Shown: piece by piece, positions 34,886 through 46,681 of the stretch
How the letters are laid out: each line of letters starts with the position of its first letter
How positions within the stretch are numbered: the stretch's first letter is position 1
NCBI GenBank assembly: GCA_001466705.2
Contig: LATX02000002.1
Span: forward strand, 58,964 to 122,963
DNA length: 64,000 bases
Direction of reading: 5' to 3'
Origin: Moniliophthora roreri
Taxonomy: Eukaryota; Basidiomycota; Agaricomycetes; Agaricales; Marasmiaceae
The notes under the pieces: model-generated
What the model was told of the DNA's origin: nothing
What the model saw: the letters and a program-made list of their open reading frames with translations, nothing else
Databases searched by the model: none
Position numbers and translations under genes: made by a program

Positions 34886-36262
34886 GATTTGTGGGGTTGC
34901 TGTGACTCCGACTTGACGAATAAAAGGAACTGTTCCTGTATTTATACAGCTGGCATTGCAGAATTGGGCAAAGGGCAGCGCTCGAGGGGGCGAAGGGCTC
35001 CGAGATCTTCATCAGAAGCACCTGAGTTGGGCAGAGGGCACGGTATAGCCTCCTAGTTGAGATAATGAGGGACTTCTAGGCATTTTTCATGTGCAAAATG
35101 CGCGAATGGGTCACTGAGAAGTGTACCAAGCCGTGGTGGTAGTCTTGAACAACGCCGAAGCTTGAGATCGGCTAATTTGTATTTGAACAGAACGTTATGA
35201 TACAACCGCTATGTACCGTTTTGTAAATACTAGAATAGGGTCTAAATGCAAACTAGTCCTGATAAAGTACACAAAGAAGAGCGAATTGAATGCCCAATCA
35301 AACCCACTTCAGTATCAAAAGAGTAAATCTTCAGCACTATCCACGGAGAGAATATTTTGCTTACGTCCGGACTTCCAGCTTTCCAATGCTGGATTGGCGC
35401 TGTCCCCTCTTCCAAGTTGTCGAACATTACTCGAGCCATCCGGTGATGTCGATATTGATATTGATGGTTTCTACTCGGGACTCTCATTTCTATCCCTTCG
35501 TTTCCTTCGGTCGTTAACGCCTAAAAGACATTAAGAATGATTGTGTAGAAAATCTGAACAGTGCGACTTCATACCACGCCAATCCGGGAGTTTGTGTTGC
35601 CACGTGTTGCGCTGGTTGCAGTATCCCTTGCTGAGCTAGCCGAAGAAGGTCCTGAGAGTGAGGAGACCTCACGAGCGAAATGTCGACGTAAATTGAGCCT
35701 TCAATGCTCAATTCAGCCGAACAGCATTGCACGGAGATCTGATGATACTCACGACGCAAGCAAAGAATTGGAGAACACTGAGGGGGTTACGGAATTGAAA
35801 TTAATCAATCCTTCAAAGAACAGTTACGACCTACATTTTGGTATCACCATGAAAACACCGATCCAGATGACTTAATACACACAGGTGTCATGAGTCTAAA
35901 ATTGTTGGGCATTTGAAATACACGACTCACACGTTGTTTCCAGAGTAAGAAACTGTGGGTGGTATCAGTGATGTGGTCGTAGCAACGAGGGTAAAAGACT
36001 TCTGACAGTTGCGAGTAACGCGAAAGCACCTAGGCTGGTGCACTGGTTTTAGTATCATTGGATGGAATGTTTGGTATCTTCTCATGGGGATTACCTAGTT
36101 ATGAATCCAGATTCTGAAAACGAGTAAGCAACTTGGCCTCGAATGTAGCGCGTCAAGTCGAACGCACCTACTGCTACGAGGCTCAATCGATTTAGTATCC
36201 TTGACATGCTGAATGAAGGTCCGGCCTTCAGTAAAGACGCCAATGACACCGAATGGAGGCAC
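34886..36262. other. Intergenic, possible decayed C-terminal tail of the next gene
   Basis: No gene recognised. On the minus strand a Ser-rich frame (REVSSLSGPSSASSARDTAT near 35650 and ISTSPDGSSNVRQLGRGDSA near 35440) resembles the disordered tail that DUF6534 proteins often carry, but I could not link it to the membrane part at 36263 through an open frame. Confidence 0.35.
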
Positions 36263-37020
36263 CTACTTCTTATCCGCCTTCCTTTTCCATTGCATCAGGT
36301 AATACCAGAGCGTCGATGCAAGTATGAGATCCGTAACAGCGCCCGTAATTAGCACCAAAAGGATAAGCCATCTCCAGTCCTCCGTAAACTCATTGATAGG
36401 TGGTTGTTCCAACGCGATAGCCGCGAGTGCTACAGTACCCGTGACCCGGACGAGAGATAGGAGAGTACAGATGGTCGTCAGAAAGAGGTTGCCAGAAAAC
36501 ACATAGAGTCGGCGGATGAACCATCCCTATGGATCCTTAATGACAGAATGCATCAGAACGATGGTAAAAATATACCTGCTCTATGGGACCTATCAAGCCA
36601 CCAAGTAGTATCGCGACGTCGACAGACTGCGCAGGAACGAGAAGTAGACTGGGTTTCCCGTATTGAGTAACGGTGACAGTGTAAAGATAATGGCATAGAG
36701 CAATTGAATGCCCCAGATCTAGTATCCTATCGAGTAAACGTTGTGAGTCGTGGTGGATGAGCAACAGGATGTTTGAAACAATATACCATACAAAACCAAC
36801 CTAAGACATATCAATGATGGCGTTTCACAAGCAACGATATACCACGTACCAACAACTTGATGTACCAGGAATCATCCGGAAATCGAGAGAAATAAAAGTA
36901 CACCTGTAGGGTGACGACGCCAAAAAGAAAGATTGTCACCAGTGCCCCAACCTCCAGAGCACCAATGGTATTGTTGACATCAAACACCGGTATTTTGAAT
37001 GGCATCGCAGCAAGCTTCAA
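36263..37020 (-). CDS. DUF6534-like multi-span membrane protein, truncated
   Basis: Basidiomycete-specific family of seven-helix-like membrane proteins of unknown function. From 37020 the chain starts MKLAAMPFKIPVFDVNNTIG and continues ALEVGALVTIFLFGVVTLQV and YFYFSRFPDDSWYIKLL. After introns come HSIALCHYLYTVTVTQYGKP and DVAILLGGLIGPIEQ, then RRLYVFSGNLFLTTICTLLS and, at the end, ILASTLWYYLMQWKRKADKK before a stop. Family members normally continue about 100 residues with the last helices and a polar tail. Their absence suggests a truncated or decaying gene. It is not a Ste3-type pheromone receptor as far as the motifs show. Confidence 0.6.
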
Positions 37021-37925
37021 GTTGCTAGCGAGTCAAGTACAACGACAGTCTTCGCCCGCGTCAAGGGTCGCCTTTTGGGGGGGGAGGAAAGCAGACATCT
37101 GCATTATGCGTCCTTCTATAAATAATTCCTCATTCCCGAACCTATCGAAAATGCTGTTCAATCAGTCTTGGAAGCCCTAATTGGAACTGACGCACTGCAG
37201 CCGGTAGATAGATGTATGAAGACCGTAGTCGGCATCTCGTCACTTTTGACTTCCAAAGCTTTGAAAAAATAGTAAAAGGCTGAGAATCAGCGTGCATTAG
37301 AACTTAAAAAAAAGTGAATGTTCGAGGACAAATCCGGCGTGGGAGAGAAATTTGCGACGCTTGCAATATCCTCAATCTTAATATCCAAAGGGAGACGTTT
37401 GACCTGGAAGACTCTATAAGGACTTTGTAGCGAATCCAAGTCGATAGGAATGGTTACAGAGTTCGTGCATGACGGTTCTTCCATTGGACAACAGTCGTAG
37501 TGGACATTAAGTGCACCGGAGGACGAAGGATCATCATATCAGCCGATGTCGTCGAGTTTTGAGTAAGGATTGCTCCAGACTCAGAGAGGTACGAGAGAAA
37601 TTCAGCGCGGGAAAAAGGCTGCCAGTGGCAGTGTCGCCAGGATCTCCCGAACGGCTTGGACCTCCATCACGTACCAGCAAATTAAATTCTTCTGTCCTTT
37701 CAATTCGCAAAGTTATCTGCTGGATCAAGAAGCTAGCTATGCTACGATGATAACAGGAAGCTAAATGCAACAAAAGACAAGTGGTTCAATATAGCGCAAT
37801 GGTGGATTTGATTTCGTATTTCCAACTTTGCAGCACTCTGTGTACATATACCACAGTCTCACTGGCAGAACGGCCATTCTCCGCCGCGATGGGCCATCCG
37901 ACGTGCTGGATCGTTGATACATAAC
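37021..37925. other. Intergenic, no gene recognised
   Basis: Minus-strand frames at 37287-37484 and 37534-37773 (65 and 79 residues) have no recognisable motif. A G-run lies at about 37077-37084. Confidence 0.4.
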
Positions 37926-38330
37926 CTACGCGACGGTGGTTGTAGATACAACATCAGAAGACCCGTTATCGGAAGCACTCGGCATCAGAACCCTCGTACT
38001 CGTCGGTGAGACCGATGGAGATGGCATAGAGAAAATGTGAGAGCTTCGCGTCCAACGAGTCAACTTCCTGCCGAGGCAACGTCTACAGCGTGCAAATACA
38101 CTTGTCCAGCTCGCGATGAGAATCATATCGCTCATGCTTGAATCCTTGGGTGCACCTTGATGCCAGCCATAGCCTAATGGAGTGAAATCCGCCGCAAGCC
38201 ATACTGGATACATCATCGCACCTGCCTGACGCGGAACTGTGATGGTACCATCATCGGCAATCAGGATGATCCGAGTGTCGAGGTCAGGAGATGGAAAAGG
38301 AGGGGGGGATCGTCGAGCGTCTGATCAGAG
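37926..38330 (-). CDS. Unknown ORF, possible last exon
   Basis: Open frame on the minus strand that reads LDTRIILIADDGTITVPRQ, then MMYPVWLAADFTPLGYGW, a basic Cys/Arg segment (FARCRRCLGRKLTRW) and a Ser/Thr-rich end (SVVSTTTVA type). A further upstream piece (MTLPRMSNWDQ near 38475) could be another exon, but the phase did not join cleanly by hand. No family recognised; the protein-like composition is the only support. Confidence 0.3.
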
Positions 38331-39015
38331 AATATAGAAAGGGTCATTTGAATCTATACGAGTTTGGGGGGCTATCACGCACAAATCTACGAGCATGCAG
38401 CATGGTACACAGAGTAATATGAATATGCAGTAGTGAACGGATCACCTGGTCCCAGTTCGACATCCGAGGGAGGGTCATAATGAGATTTCCTGATATTGTA
38501 CAGGTATCCAAGAAATCGTAGGCCGGCGCCGCCCTCAGGATTTTTCAATCCACTTAGCGCTCATAGCTACCCATCAGTTCGGTGGTGCCCTCAGCGCTTG
38601 TCAGCACATTCTCAAACATCGAGCAGTTCTTTTCGAGCTATCGCCCTGCCACTCTATTCTTGTCGTTTGACACTAGAATCAACCGACCTGGAACTTCAGC
38701 GAGGGTACTAGCTAGGGTGGAGTTTGTTTGAGGGCGGCGTGTAAGAATCCGGCCTACAATTTCTTGAATACAGTAGCTGTAAACTTCGGTGATCCACTGC
38801 CTTTTTTTTTTTTTTTCCAAAAGCTTCGACAGTTTGATCCTTGGCAATTCTGTATGGAAGACTAAAGTCCAAGCAAATTATTGGATCCGACAGACCGGCG
38901 GTGAATAGCTAGTATATAGGAATGGATGTTTTTGGAAAGCGATGAGGAGCTGAATGGCGATGTCGGTTTCAGCATCTTGCTACCGGACCGTTGGAGCTTC
39001 CGCTGAATGGAGGAA
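38331..39015. other. Intergenic, no gene recognised
   Basis: Contains a T-run near 38801-38816. No motif-bearing frame seen. Confidence 0.35.
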
Positions 39016-39247
39016 AGTCATTCTTTCTCTTTTCAATGTCTTGGGTAGGCCAACCTAGCTACTTGGTACTTGTATGATCTATGATTCGTTAGTATGATAT
39101 ATGACCTCACGCGCAGGCGAAACAAAGCCTGCAACTTTCCATATGACAGTAAAGCGTCATCGTGTAAGACGTGGGGTCATGTCATTGGTAGGTAGCTAGG
39201 TTGGCCTACCTGAGACATTGAAAGAGAAGAGGAGAAAAAGAATGACT
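39016..39247. mobile_element. MITE-like 232-bp inverted-repeat element
   Basis: The ends are near-perfect inverted repeats of about 50 bp: AGTCATTCTTTCTC and TTTCAATGTCTTGGGTAGGC at the left, with GGTAGCTAGG, CCTACCTGAGACATTGAAAG and AAAGAATGACT at the right. The core is short and non-coding. No clear target duplication was found, so the family is open. It could fold into a long hairpin if transcribed. Confidence 0.72.
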
Positions 39248-39874
39248 GGTCTAATAGTATATATTCAAAATGACAGACAAGACAACAAGTTTGGATTCCC
39301 ATTGAATGACAGAATATACAACCTGACGAAAAAAAAAAATCAGTAGATATGGCCACGCCACTCGAATGACTTTCTTGCTAGTGGCGTTCCTTGTACTCAA
39401 CCTTTTTAGACAAGCGTCGACAGGAATCAGTCACGGTTACAGACTGCCCCCCCCCCCCAAATGCAAGAGTTTCAAGAATCTTTTGATTCGGATACACACT
39501 ACAAAANGGGGGGATTATAGCCGAACGACAATATAACGCAGAAACGATTATAAAATAACGAATAAAGAGTGATTGAACGAACGCAAGAGAGGGTGTATGA
39601 CTACAGTATATATAAGAAAAAAAAGGGTAAAGAGGTGGTCCGGGGTTTTATGTAGTTTGGGTATCAAAATTGGAATTGAAAGGCGGTGCGATGATCAAGG
39701 TACAACACTATGAGTACAGATTGAGACTTTGCGTTTTGGGAATGAATGTGAGTGGGTCCACATGCGATGATATGTAGGATTACCAAAAGAGAGGACGTGA
39801 CACTGAATACTAGAAATGGCAGAGAGAATCAGTTGACGCGTCTTGGTCTAATCAAGAAATTAAACTCACAGAAA
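39248..39874. other. Intergenic; contains one undetermined base
   Basis: An N at 39507 lies beside a G-run, and a C-run lies at 39447-39457. No gene seen. Confidence 0.5.
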
Positions 39875-41375
39875 TCATTCATGAGCTGTAAAATAGACAG
39901 TATCCCCCGAACGTTTTCGCAGTACGTCGTCAAGTTGGTCATCATCGTCCTCGTCGTCAAACCACCCGGGCACATTGTTTCTCCCATCAACAGGAGGAGT
40001 ACACGGAGTGGCCAAAGATGCAGATGGCGCTGGCAGCTGTACCTGACTTTGTTGTTGTTTGGGAATCGGCAGTCCGGTACTCTTATCGAGGGTTAGTCGG
40101 TGCGCAAGTGGCGATCGTGAAGCATTTTCGCGTTTTCGTTGGGGTGATGATGATTCAGGGTTGACCCGAATAGACGTGGTAGGAAGAGGGGGTATCTCTA
40201 GCGAAAGAGGGAATGGGGAGCCTTTCCTTCGGTGACCAGGACGTAATGCTGCTTGAACCGAAGGATTAAGACGTGGTTGTGCATGCGGCGGATGCGCAGG
40301 TGACCCCATTGACTGTGAGATCCGCCGCACACGCTTGGATGGCTTGACATACGCTTGGCTAACGCGTCGCCTACGCACAAGTGTCATTCCAGCCTTCAAT
40401 GCAGCCCTTTTCTTTTTTTCTTCGTCGTCATCTCCGTCGGATAACGGCAAATCTAGCGTCCAATCGTGAGGCTCCGTCACCGAAGGACTCGGAGGTGCGG
40501 GTAACGGACGTTGAGGCATCGGTAGTAATGGTGGTAAAGGAGGAAGAGGCAAGGGCCGATTTGGCTCGGGTAGACTGGGAGGTAAGACTGCTCTTTTTGA
40601 TTTTTTTCCCTTGGGCGAAGATGAAGGGACGGATGTCGATGATGAAAAAGAGGAAGACGTAGGTGACGCGTAAGGATGATTGTTCATGCTATATGCGATT
40701 GAGGATGAATTTGAGGTACAAGTCGAAGAACGAACAACTTGGATGCGACCTTTGGCGAATGGATCTGCATCGGCGTCATTAAATTCGCATAACGAACTGG
40801 ATGGAGGATCGTCAAGCGAGGGCGTAAGGACTGATGCCGACGCTCTCCGGTCGAGTATTGAGTTAGTTGACTTGGCAGGTGACGTTGAAGGTGAGGAACA
40901 GGCCGAATGCTCGGCTGCATAAGAGGAGCTTGACGCGCTCGACGAGCTGCATGATGAGTCGGATGGACAAGTATCATCCTGGGCGAGACCGAGTCAATAA
41001 TAATAATAAATTGGAAAAGAAAAAAAAACTTACTGATTCATCCAATAAACCTGCCTCCCTTCTCCTCAAATCTGCCTCGTACTGAGCAATTACCAAAGGC
41101 ACAAAAGGCGTGAAAACTGGATCTGATGGAGGTGGTAATGGCAAAGGCGGGGACTCGGAGAGCTTGTTTGACGGTAGGTTGGTTGCGCTGGGTCGGGTAA
41201 GAAGAGACCTGAGAGACTTTATTCTATTGATGACTTTTGGTTTCATGCCGGTTGAAGAACGTGACTCTGGAGTAGAAGTGGTAACGGGAAATGAAGGAGG
41301 GGTAAAGGGAAGGGACGCGTCGAAATCGAAATGGAGAGCGGTAGAGACTAGATCAGAAAACTCGCCCAGCTCCAT
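39875..41375 (-). CDS. Unknown Ser/Pro-rich acidic-tailed protein
   Basis: Exons 41034-41375 and 39875-40978, separated by a 55-bp GTAAGT...CAG intron, join in frame and give 481 residues. The start MELGEFSDLV at 41375 is the first in-frame ATG; the frame is open to 41447 without one. Features: KPKVINRIKSLRSLL (basic, about 50-65), PPLPLPPPSDP, VIAQYEADLRRREAGLLDES, a Ser-rich linker, a Pro-rich stretch (PLPLPPLPPLLPMPQRPLPA) that could bind SH3 domains, an Arg-rich patch (LVRRRRVSQAYVKPSKRVRR), and an acidic end (WFDDEDDDDQLDDVLRKRS). Mostly disordered; no family recognised. Confidence 0.62.
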
Positions 41376-43515
41376 AGCCGACGAGGCGAATGTGTGAGGA
41401 AGGGAGTCGAGAAGAGGACTTGACGCATTCTTTTTATCAGCGTTCAAAAAAAAAAAATGATTTAATTAATTTATGATCGAGACCTCTTCTGACAGTTGGT
41501 GACACGTGCTGTCTTACCGCGAAAGAGGACTGACAAAGTAAAATACGTCTTATCGCCGCTGAGACAGCCATATGCATTCTACGCCACAGAATCTCAGGAG
41601 CAGTAATATCATCTCCTAGTCACCTTAAACAGGGTGACAAGGTCCAACTCCAGCCTAAACTCCGGTACTTGGCCTGAAGGAGGATCTTACTCAACACCAT
41701 TACACCCGCCCATACGGAATAATTTACTGACTTCAATGATGACGTTGATAAGCGACTTGAGACACATTTTTTCCTCTTCCAGAATAGATTTCTCTCTTTA
41801 TCCATTTCAAGCAACCACACTCTGGATAGCGTCTGTCTACGCGTAAGCTTTCCCGAACGCGTTGTCACATGGCCCAATGAATACTTGCTGCACACCCCAG
41901 AAATCTTTCAGCCGCAACATTTCCTCGACGAAGCGGCATGTCGAGAAGATCAAAACTTGGTCCGCCAAGTCCTCATCCGGATGGCGTTTCGGCGAAACGC
42001 GAACCGTACGGGGCACAAGCTGGCACAAGTCGCCCAACCACCCAAGGAGGATCATTTCCAGCGAACGCAAAGTGCCAGGTACCTTGTTCACCTAGAATAT
42101 AATTCACACTTCCCGCTAAATGTTGGGACCTCGAACAGACCCACCCAGCCCTTTCGACGTCACGAAATATCCTGATTAAAAGCTAATCAAGTTCTAATTA
42201 ATATTTGTAACAGGGCAGAGGGGAGACGAGCGCACTGTTTCTTTGACAACATGTCGGGGCCGCGTCACAACCGAGTATCCAAATGTACTTCGAGGGAGAA
42301 GACGAAGAATATCATCGGTGGAATGGGTGCCGGCGTTCAACGTTCAGAAGGCCCAGTTCTTTTTCTCACTTTCACCGGACCCGGTGCTTGCAGCCTTCGA
42401 TTTGGCTCCGGCGTATTACTTGGGCGGACGACCCATCTTGACCACGTTACCGGACGGACAATGCAAAGGCATCAAGCTTCCTTTTGCTTCTCTGCCAAAC
42501 CTCCAGCTGGGTGGTTGCAGGTCCTTTGAACAGAACATACGCCTCGTTTCAAACCTCTCAATCATCTTATGACGTTCACTGGTTCTTCGGGCACTCATGG
42601 CCTACCCGTGAAGGTGTAGGATTTTAGACGTCCTCATCAATGCTTCTTGATGATGAGTTCTTCAGGTACAGACCCCTCGAGATATTAAAAGGTCGTTTGC
42701 AAGGATTACCGAACTCCATCCTCCTAGGGCCTTTTCATTCCCCGAGTCCGAATCCTCTTTGTCTCCTCTGACGTTCAAACCAACAACCCAGAACACTTCA
42801 CGATCACTCGCTGACAGTAAATCTTTCGACTCCATGACGCGACGGTGGACATTGACAGGCCGCCTGCTTCGGCTTCGACTTCTTTCACTTTATCAAGAAC
42901 CGATGCTATCCTCACACACTCTCCAAGCTACCCAAATGCTCAAAAAAACGCAGATCCGCCGCTGCAAACACAAACTCAAACACTATTGTCCTTCTGTTCT
43001 TTTTCTTATCAACAATTCCAGTCCCCGAGCACCGGTTGGGTTTTACAACTTGACTCTTTATTTTTGATAGCCATCCCGTCCGAGTGCTGTGTTCAATATT
43101 TTCCGAGTCATCAATTCCAGTGCATAACACATCTTGCAAAGATCTTGAACTGAATAAAGGACTCCCATTGTTTCTCCAAGGTAACCTTACCTATATATAG
43201 GAGACGAGGAAACGAGGCGGAAGTGGTCCGAAAGAAGTACTACTCTGTAGAAGTAGCTCGACACCTCTCAAACATCGAAAGGACCGGTACCGTACCGACT
43301 GGTTACGGAATGGAAGACTCACACCCTTCCATCTGTATCTTTCGGCTCATGGTGGAAGCAACGACAAAAAAATAATATCTAGACGAGTTGGTGCATATGC
43401 TACATTAATCAACGTTTTTCAATAAATTAAGTTAAGATTCGTTCTACGAAGTCCAAAGAGATCGAGTCGACCCTAAACCATAGTCCAAAATGTCCATCCA
43501 AATCCAATCGATAAA
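41376..43515. other. Intergenic, no gene recognised
   Basis: Frames such as 41837-42091 (minus), 42243-42572 (plus) and 42759-43067 (plus) lack recognisable domains. An A-run lies at about 41446-41457. Confidence 0.4.
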
Positions 43516-43929
43516 TTAAAGTGTCGTAGGTGTAGAGTTGAGACTAACGCGACTACTACTCGGACGTTGGAGTTTTTCATTGATGATTGCAGATAGCGGT
43601 ACTAGTGAAAAGCCCGAATCAGCATAATGAACGGTATGTAGAGACCCCAGGGACACTCACCTTCTTGTATCAATGGTGTACTCTGATACTCTGCTTCCGA
43701 ATCAACATCTTCCGAGTCCCTCCTGCCGACTGTAGGATCTTGCTTGCGTCGAAAACGTTCTCTACAGTATATGATTATATTCGTGATGATGAATGCGAGG
43801 GCCACTGTGCAGTGTGCAGACGTTTGTAGGTTAGAAAGAAGAGGAACGTGTGACTCTGAGAAGGGACGATGACGTACAGGCAGCTGCGATGCAGCCTATG
43901 ATGATGATGGCCAGAAGCAGCTGGTTCAT
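43516..43929 (-). CDS. Small single-pass membrane protein, unknown
   Basis: Three exons (43878-43929, 43661-43804, 43516-43601), with introns of 73 and 59 bp, splice in frame to 93 residues. It begins MNQLLLAIIIIGCIAAALAL and FIITNIIIYCRERFRRK: one long hydrophobic segment (about residues 2-29) ending in a basic stop-transfer cluster, followed by an acidic/Ser cytosolic tail (DSEDVDSEAEYQSTP) and a Ser-rich end (LQRPSSSRVSLNSTPTTL). A signal-anchor topology with a short lumenal end is likely. All three splice junctions being in phase supports a real gene. The YQST and Ser-rich tail could be phosphorylated. No family recognised. Confidence 0.55.
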
Positions 43930-44514
43930 AGTAATTGGGGAGTGGAAAAGAGGAAAGGAGCCGGAGAGCTTTTTCTTGGGAGGGGAAGGAGGGAGGGAGG
44001 GGGCAAGGTTGGGTGCACTTGTATAAAAACGATCTAGTCATAGCCTATTTACTCTAGTTCGTGGAGTTTCAAGTGGCACGTTCGAGAGCTAAATTTGCAG
44101 TGCTGGTGGATCCCGAGGCCAGGGAGGCAGGGAGGCAGGGTGCAATTGGTATGATGTCAAATAGACCTGTTTTTAGCACACCGCCAAAATAGCAAGCTGA
44201 GATATTCTAGATTTGCCGGAAAATACCTGCTAGGTATAGTACTAGTACTGGTGGGAATGTGCATGCTGTGGACGGGAAAGGCTCAAAGGCCATTAACGCA
44301 CGTTCCGGAATATTGATTATTTGTGATCTTCCAAGATGTGGAGACTGTCCGAACAACTTGGTTCAAGTAGGAAGGACATGATCCGATTGTCCGCGGAATC
44401 AAGGTATATATTAGTAGGTATATATATCTATGGAAAATCAATGAACATCTCGCAGTGAACGAGTTATAGAACTCACATGTTACTATCGTGTATGATTCGT
44501 GATCCAGACACCTA
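43930..44514. other. Intergenic, no gene recognised
   Basis: Contains AGGGAGGCAGGGAGGCAGGG near 44119, a short purine-rich tandem repeat. No gene seen. Confidence 0.45.
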
Positions 44515-44981
44515 TCACACTCCAGGTACATATGGGTTTCCGGGGTTTCCAGCAGGGTCTGCCGGAGTGTACTGAGGCGGTTGTTGCGCCGCTGCTCGCG
44601 CTTGAGCTTCTCGGACATAGTTTCGTTGCCATTCTTTCTGCTTTTTCAAGCGCCTGAAAGCCCATATCAGAGCGCCTACACCTAAAAGTGAAAATTCGGT
44701 CCAGTGAGTGATTTTTTTCTTTGAAAGCATCGAAGCTAGCAGTAAACGCACTCAGTAAAGCCCCTATTCCTACAACCAACCCGATGATGAGCGCTGCTCT
44801 ATTGAATGAACTCCTTGCTCTATTCCTGGCGTCGTCAAAGTCACTAAGTGCTCGTATGGTTAGCTAGATCAAATATTTTCAAGGGATTCACTTGCCTACT
44901 ACTGGGAGGTGACTGCGCCCAGACTAATGAAAGCATCGTCGCGATGAAGGCTCCATGGAAGAGTCGGGGCTGGGAGGCCAT
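44515..44981 (-). CDS. Small type I membrane protein with signal peptide and Pro-rich tail
   Basis: Starts MASQPRLFHGAFIATMLSLV at 44981, ending its leader at VWAQ (likely signal peptidase site after WAQ). A short lumenal part follows (DFDDARNRARSSFNR), then one membrane helix formed across an intron (AALIIGLVVGIGALLS joined to VGALIWAF). A basic anchor (RRLKKQKEWQRNYVREAQ) comes next, and finally a Pro-rich tail (AAAQQPPQYTPADPAGNPGN) ending NPYVPGV. The PPQY element matches a PPxY motif, which binds WW domains such as those of Rsp5-type ubiquitin ligases; this tail could act as an adaptor. Three exons; the donor GTGCGT near 44754 was chosen because it keeps the helix intact. Function not known. 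Confidence 0.6.
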
Positions 44982-45896
44982 GGCGAGATTTGGGTGGGAG
45001 ATAATAGCTGTTAAATGAAAGTATTCGTATATGTAGCTGATCGCTTCAGATTGCTATCACTTCTTGGCATGCAGTACAGCATCATGTTCGAATCATCGCA
45101 TGTTGAACATGCGTCATTTCTTCCCGGTGGACCTTGTTATTGCGCTGGCTAGCTGGTATTCGACGGGTACCTTGAGCAGTTGAGGCCAGAGGAGGGGTGG
45201 AAGTGACTGAGTACAGTGTGTGGTCAGCTGAATGACTGGAAAATTGAACATGGAGCGCCGACACTGCCACCGGTAGTCGCTTGCGTTATACTCGCGCCCA
45301 TTCGCAAGCCACTCCAGCCTCTGATTGATCTCTTGTTCATTTCTCTTGAACCGAATGAATACATATCAAGTGACATTTTAAAAGATGAAGCGGGACCCAC
45401 TTGCTATGCGACTGAACGATGTATCAGAAGCTTCATCGTCAACGTCGCGCAGCAATTCGTGTTCCAGCATAGCAAAATGTGTACTTGGCTGGAAGTTAGC
45501 TCATGTTGTCGAAAGATATTAATTACTCGTAGACCCCTGTACCGTTCGGGCAAACCACCACTGTTCTGTGGCGACTTGGTGAGAAATCTCGTTTTGGAAG
45601 CTTTCCCTGAGATAGACAAGTTTCTATGAGATCCTTTTGGTCTCCAATCGGGACTAGCTGGCCCTTCTAGGCGTACTATATCCAGTAGATTGACGGAGAC
45701 GGGGTACGACAACTACAACAACTGATGGGACCAGTACCGCATCAGGTATACTTACGGTTCGATTTCCTATTGCTGGCAATCGACAAAAAAGCATGTTCAG
45801 GAAGGAGTCGTCTGGACTGCTTTCGACTGCCATAGAGATGCGAGTCCCGTGTAGAAATAGCTTTCGCAAAGACGAGATGGATGTACATGCATACTT
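44982..45896. other. Intergenic, no gene recognised
   Basis: A 137-residue frame at 45216-45629 (plus) lacks motifs and overlaps an equally featureless minus frame. No gene can be supported. Confidence 0.4.
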
Positions 45897-46681
45897 TTAA
45901 GACTACGAGAAGTAGTGTTCAGAACCGCTGACGATCACACGAGAAATAGCTCACCTCTACGGGTTTAACTTGATCTAAAGCTTGTTTTGTGGCTTGTATG
46001 ATAACTTCCCATTCCACCTTATGAAGTCTCTCTGCGAAAGTTTCAAGAGGTTCACCCTTTTCTATAGGTACCTCCCTAACGATTAACGGTTCGCCGCGAT
46101 CGACCTCCTTCACGACTTTGTGCACCATGACTCCGGAATGGTTTATCTCTCCTTTTTGTGCGGCTTCGTATGCTCTCTCGATAGCGTTTGCACCGTCAAA
46201 CGCGCCGGGTAACGCAGGGTGAAGATTGATCACAGGGATCGGTTTAGTGACAGGACTTGTTCCCTCCACACTTTTCACACCGTTCATCAAATCGAGGAAT
46301 CCATCTCCAAAAACGTGCATCCATCCAGCAAGTACTACCAGGTCAGAATTCTCCTTCAAGACGATCTTCGCTACTTCTGCATCGTAATCATCTCGGGTTT
46401 TCCCTGGGTTTACTTTCAGATATGGCTGAAGTGCGAGATAGGCAGTGGGTATTGGTGGATCGGCTTGCTGTGCTCGAGTAAGACCATATGCTGCCTTTCG
46501 ATTCGAGAAAACCAGAGATATTTGTGTTTGAGGAAGAGCAGAGGTATTCTGTGCATCGATCAACGCTTGGAGGTTTGTTCCTAACCATCATGTCACTACT
46601 TTTGGAATTACAGCACCAGCGTCACCAACGCTTACCTGAACCCGAAATCAGCACTACGATTCGTCTGATTGAAGATGACAT
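45897..46681 (-). CDS. ADE8: Phosphoribosylglycinamide formyltransferase (GAR transformylase)
   Basis: Third step of de novo purine synthesis: transfers a formyl group from 10-formyl-THF to GAR. Exons 46636-46681, 45955-46580 and a tiny 45897-45902 give 225 residues in phase. The chain opens MSSSIRRIVVLISGSGTNLQ, the phosphate-binding loop split by the first intron. Further on are VVLAGWMHVFGDGFLDLM, INLHPALPGAFDGANAIERA with the catalytic Asn and His, and HSGVMVHKVVKEVDRGEPL, containing the family's catalytic Asp. The last exon adds only one residue and the stop (VES); read-through of that intron to 45919 is the alternative. Length is normal for the single-domain fungal enzyme. It is divergent from EFM5, with 384 bp between their starts. 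Confidence 0.93.

Noticed and set aside
36263..37020. Possible Ste3-type pheromone receptor
   Set aside because: Multi-helix, but the helix sequences resemble DUF6534 proteins and lack the Ste3 pattern; also truncated.
46219..46584. Plus-strand frame of 121 residues
   Set aside because: Antisense shadow of ADE8; no motif.
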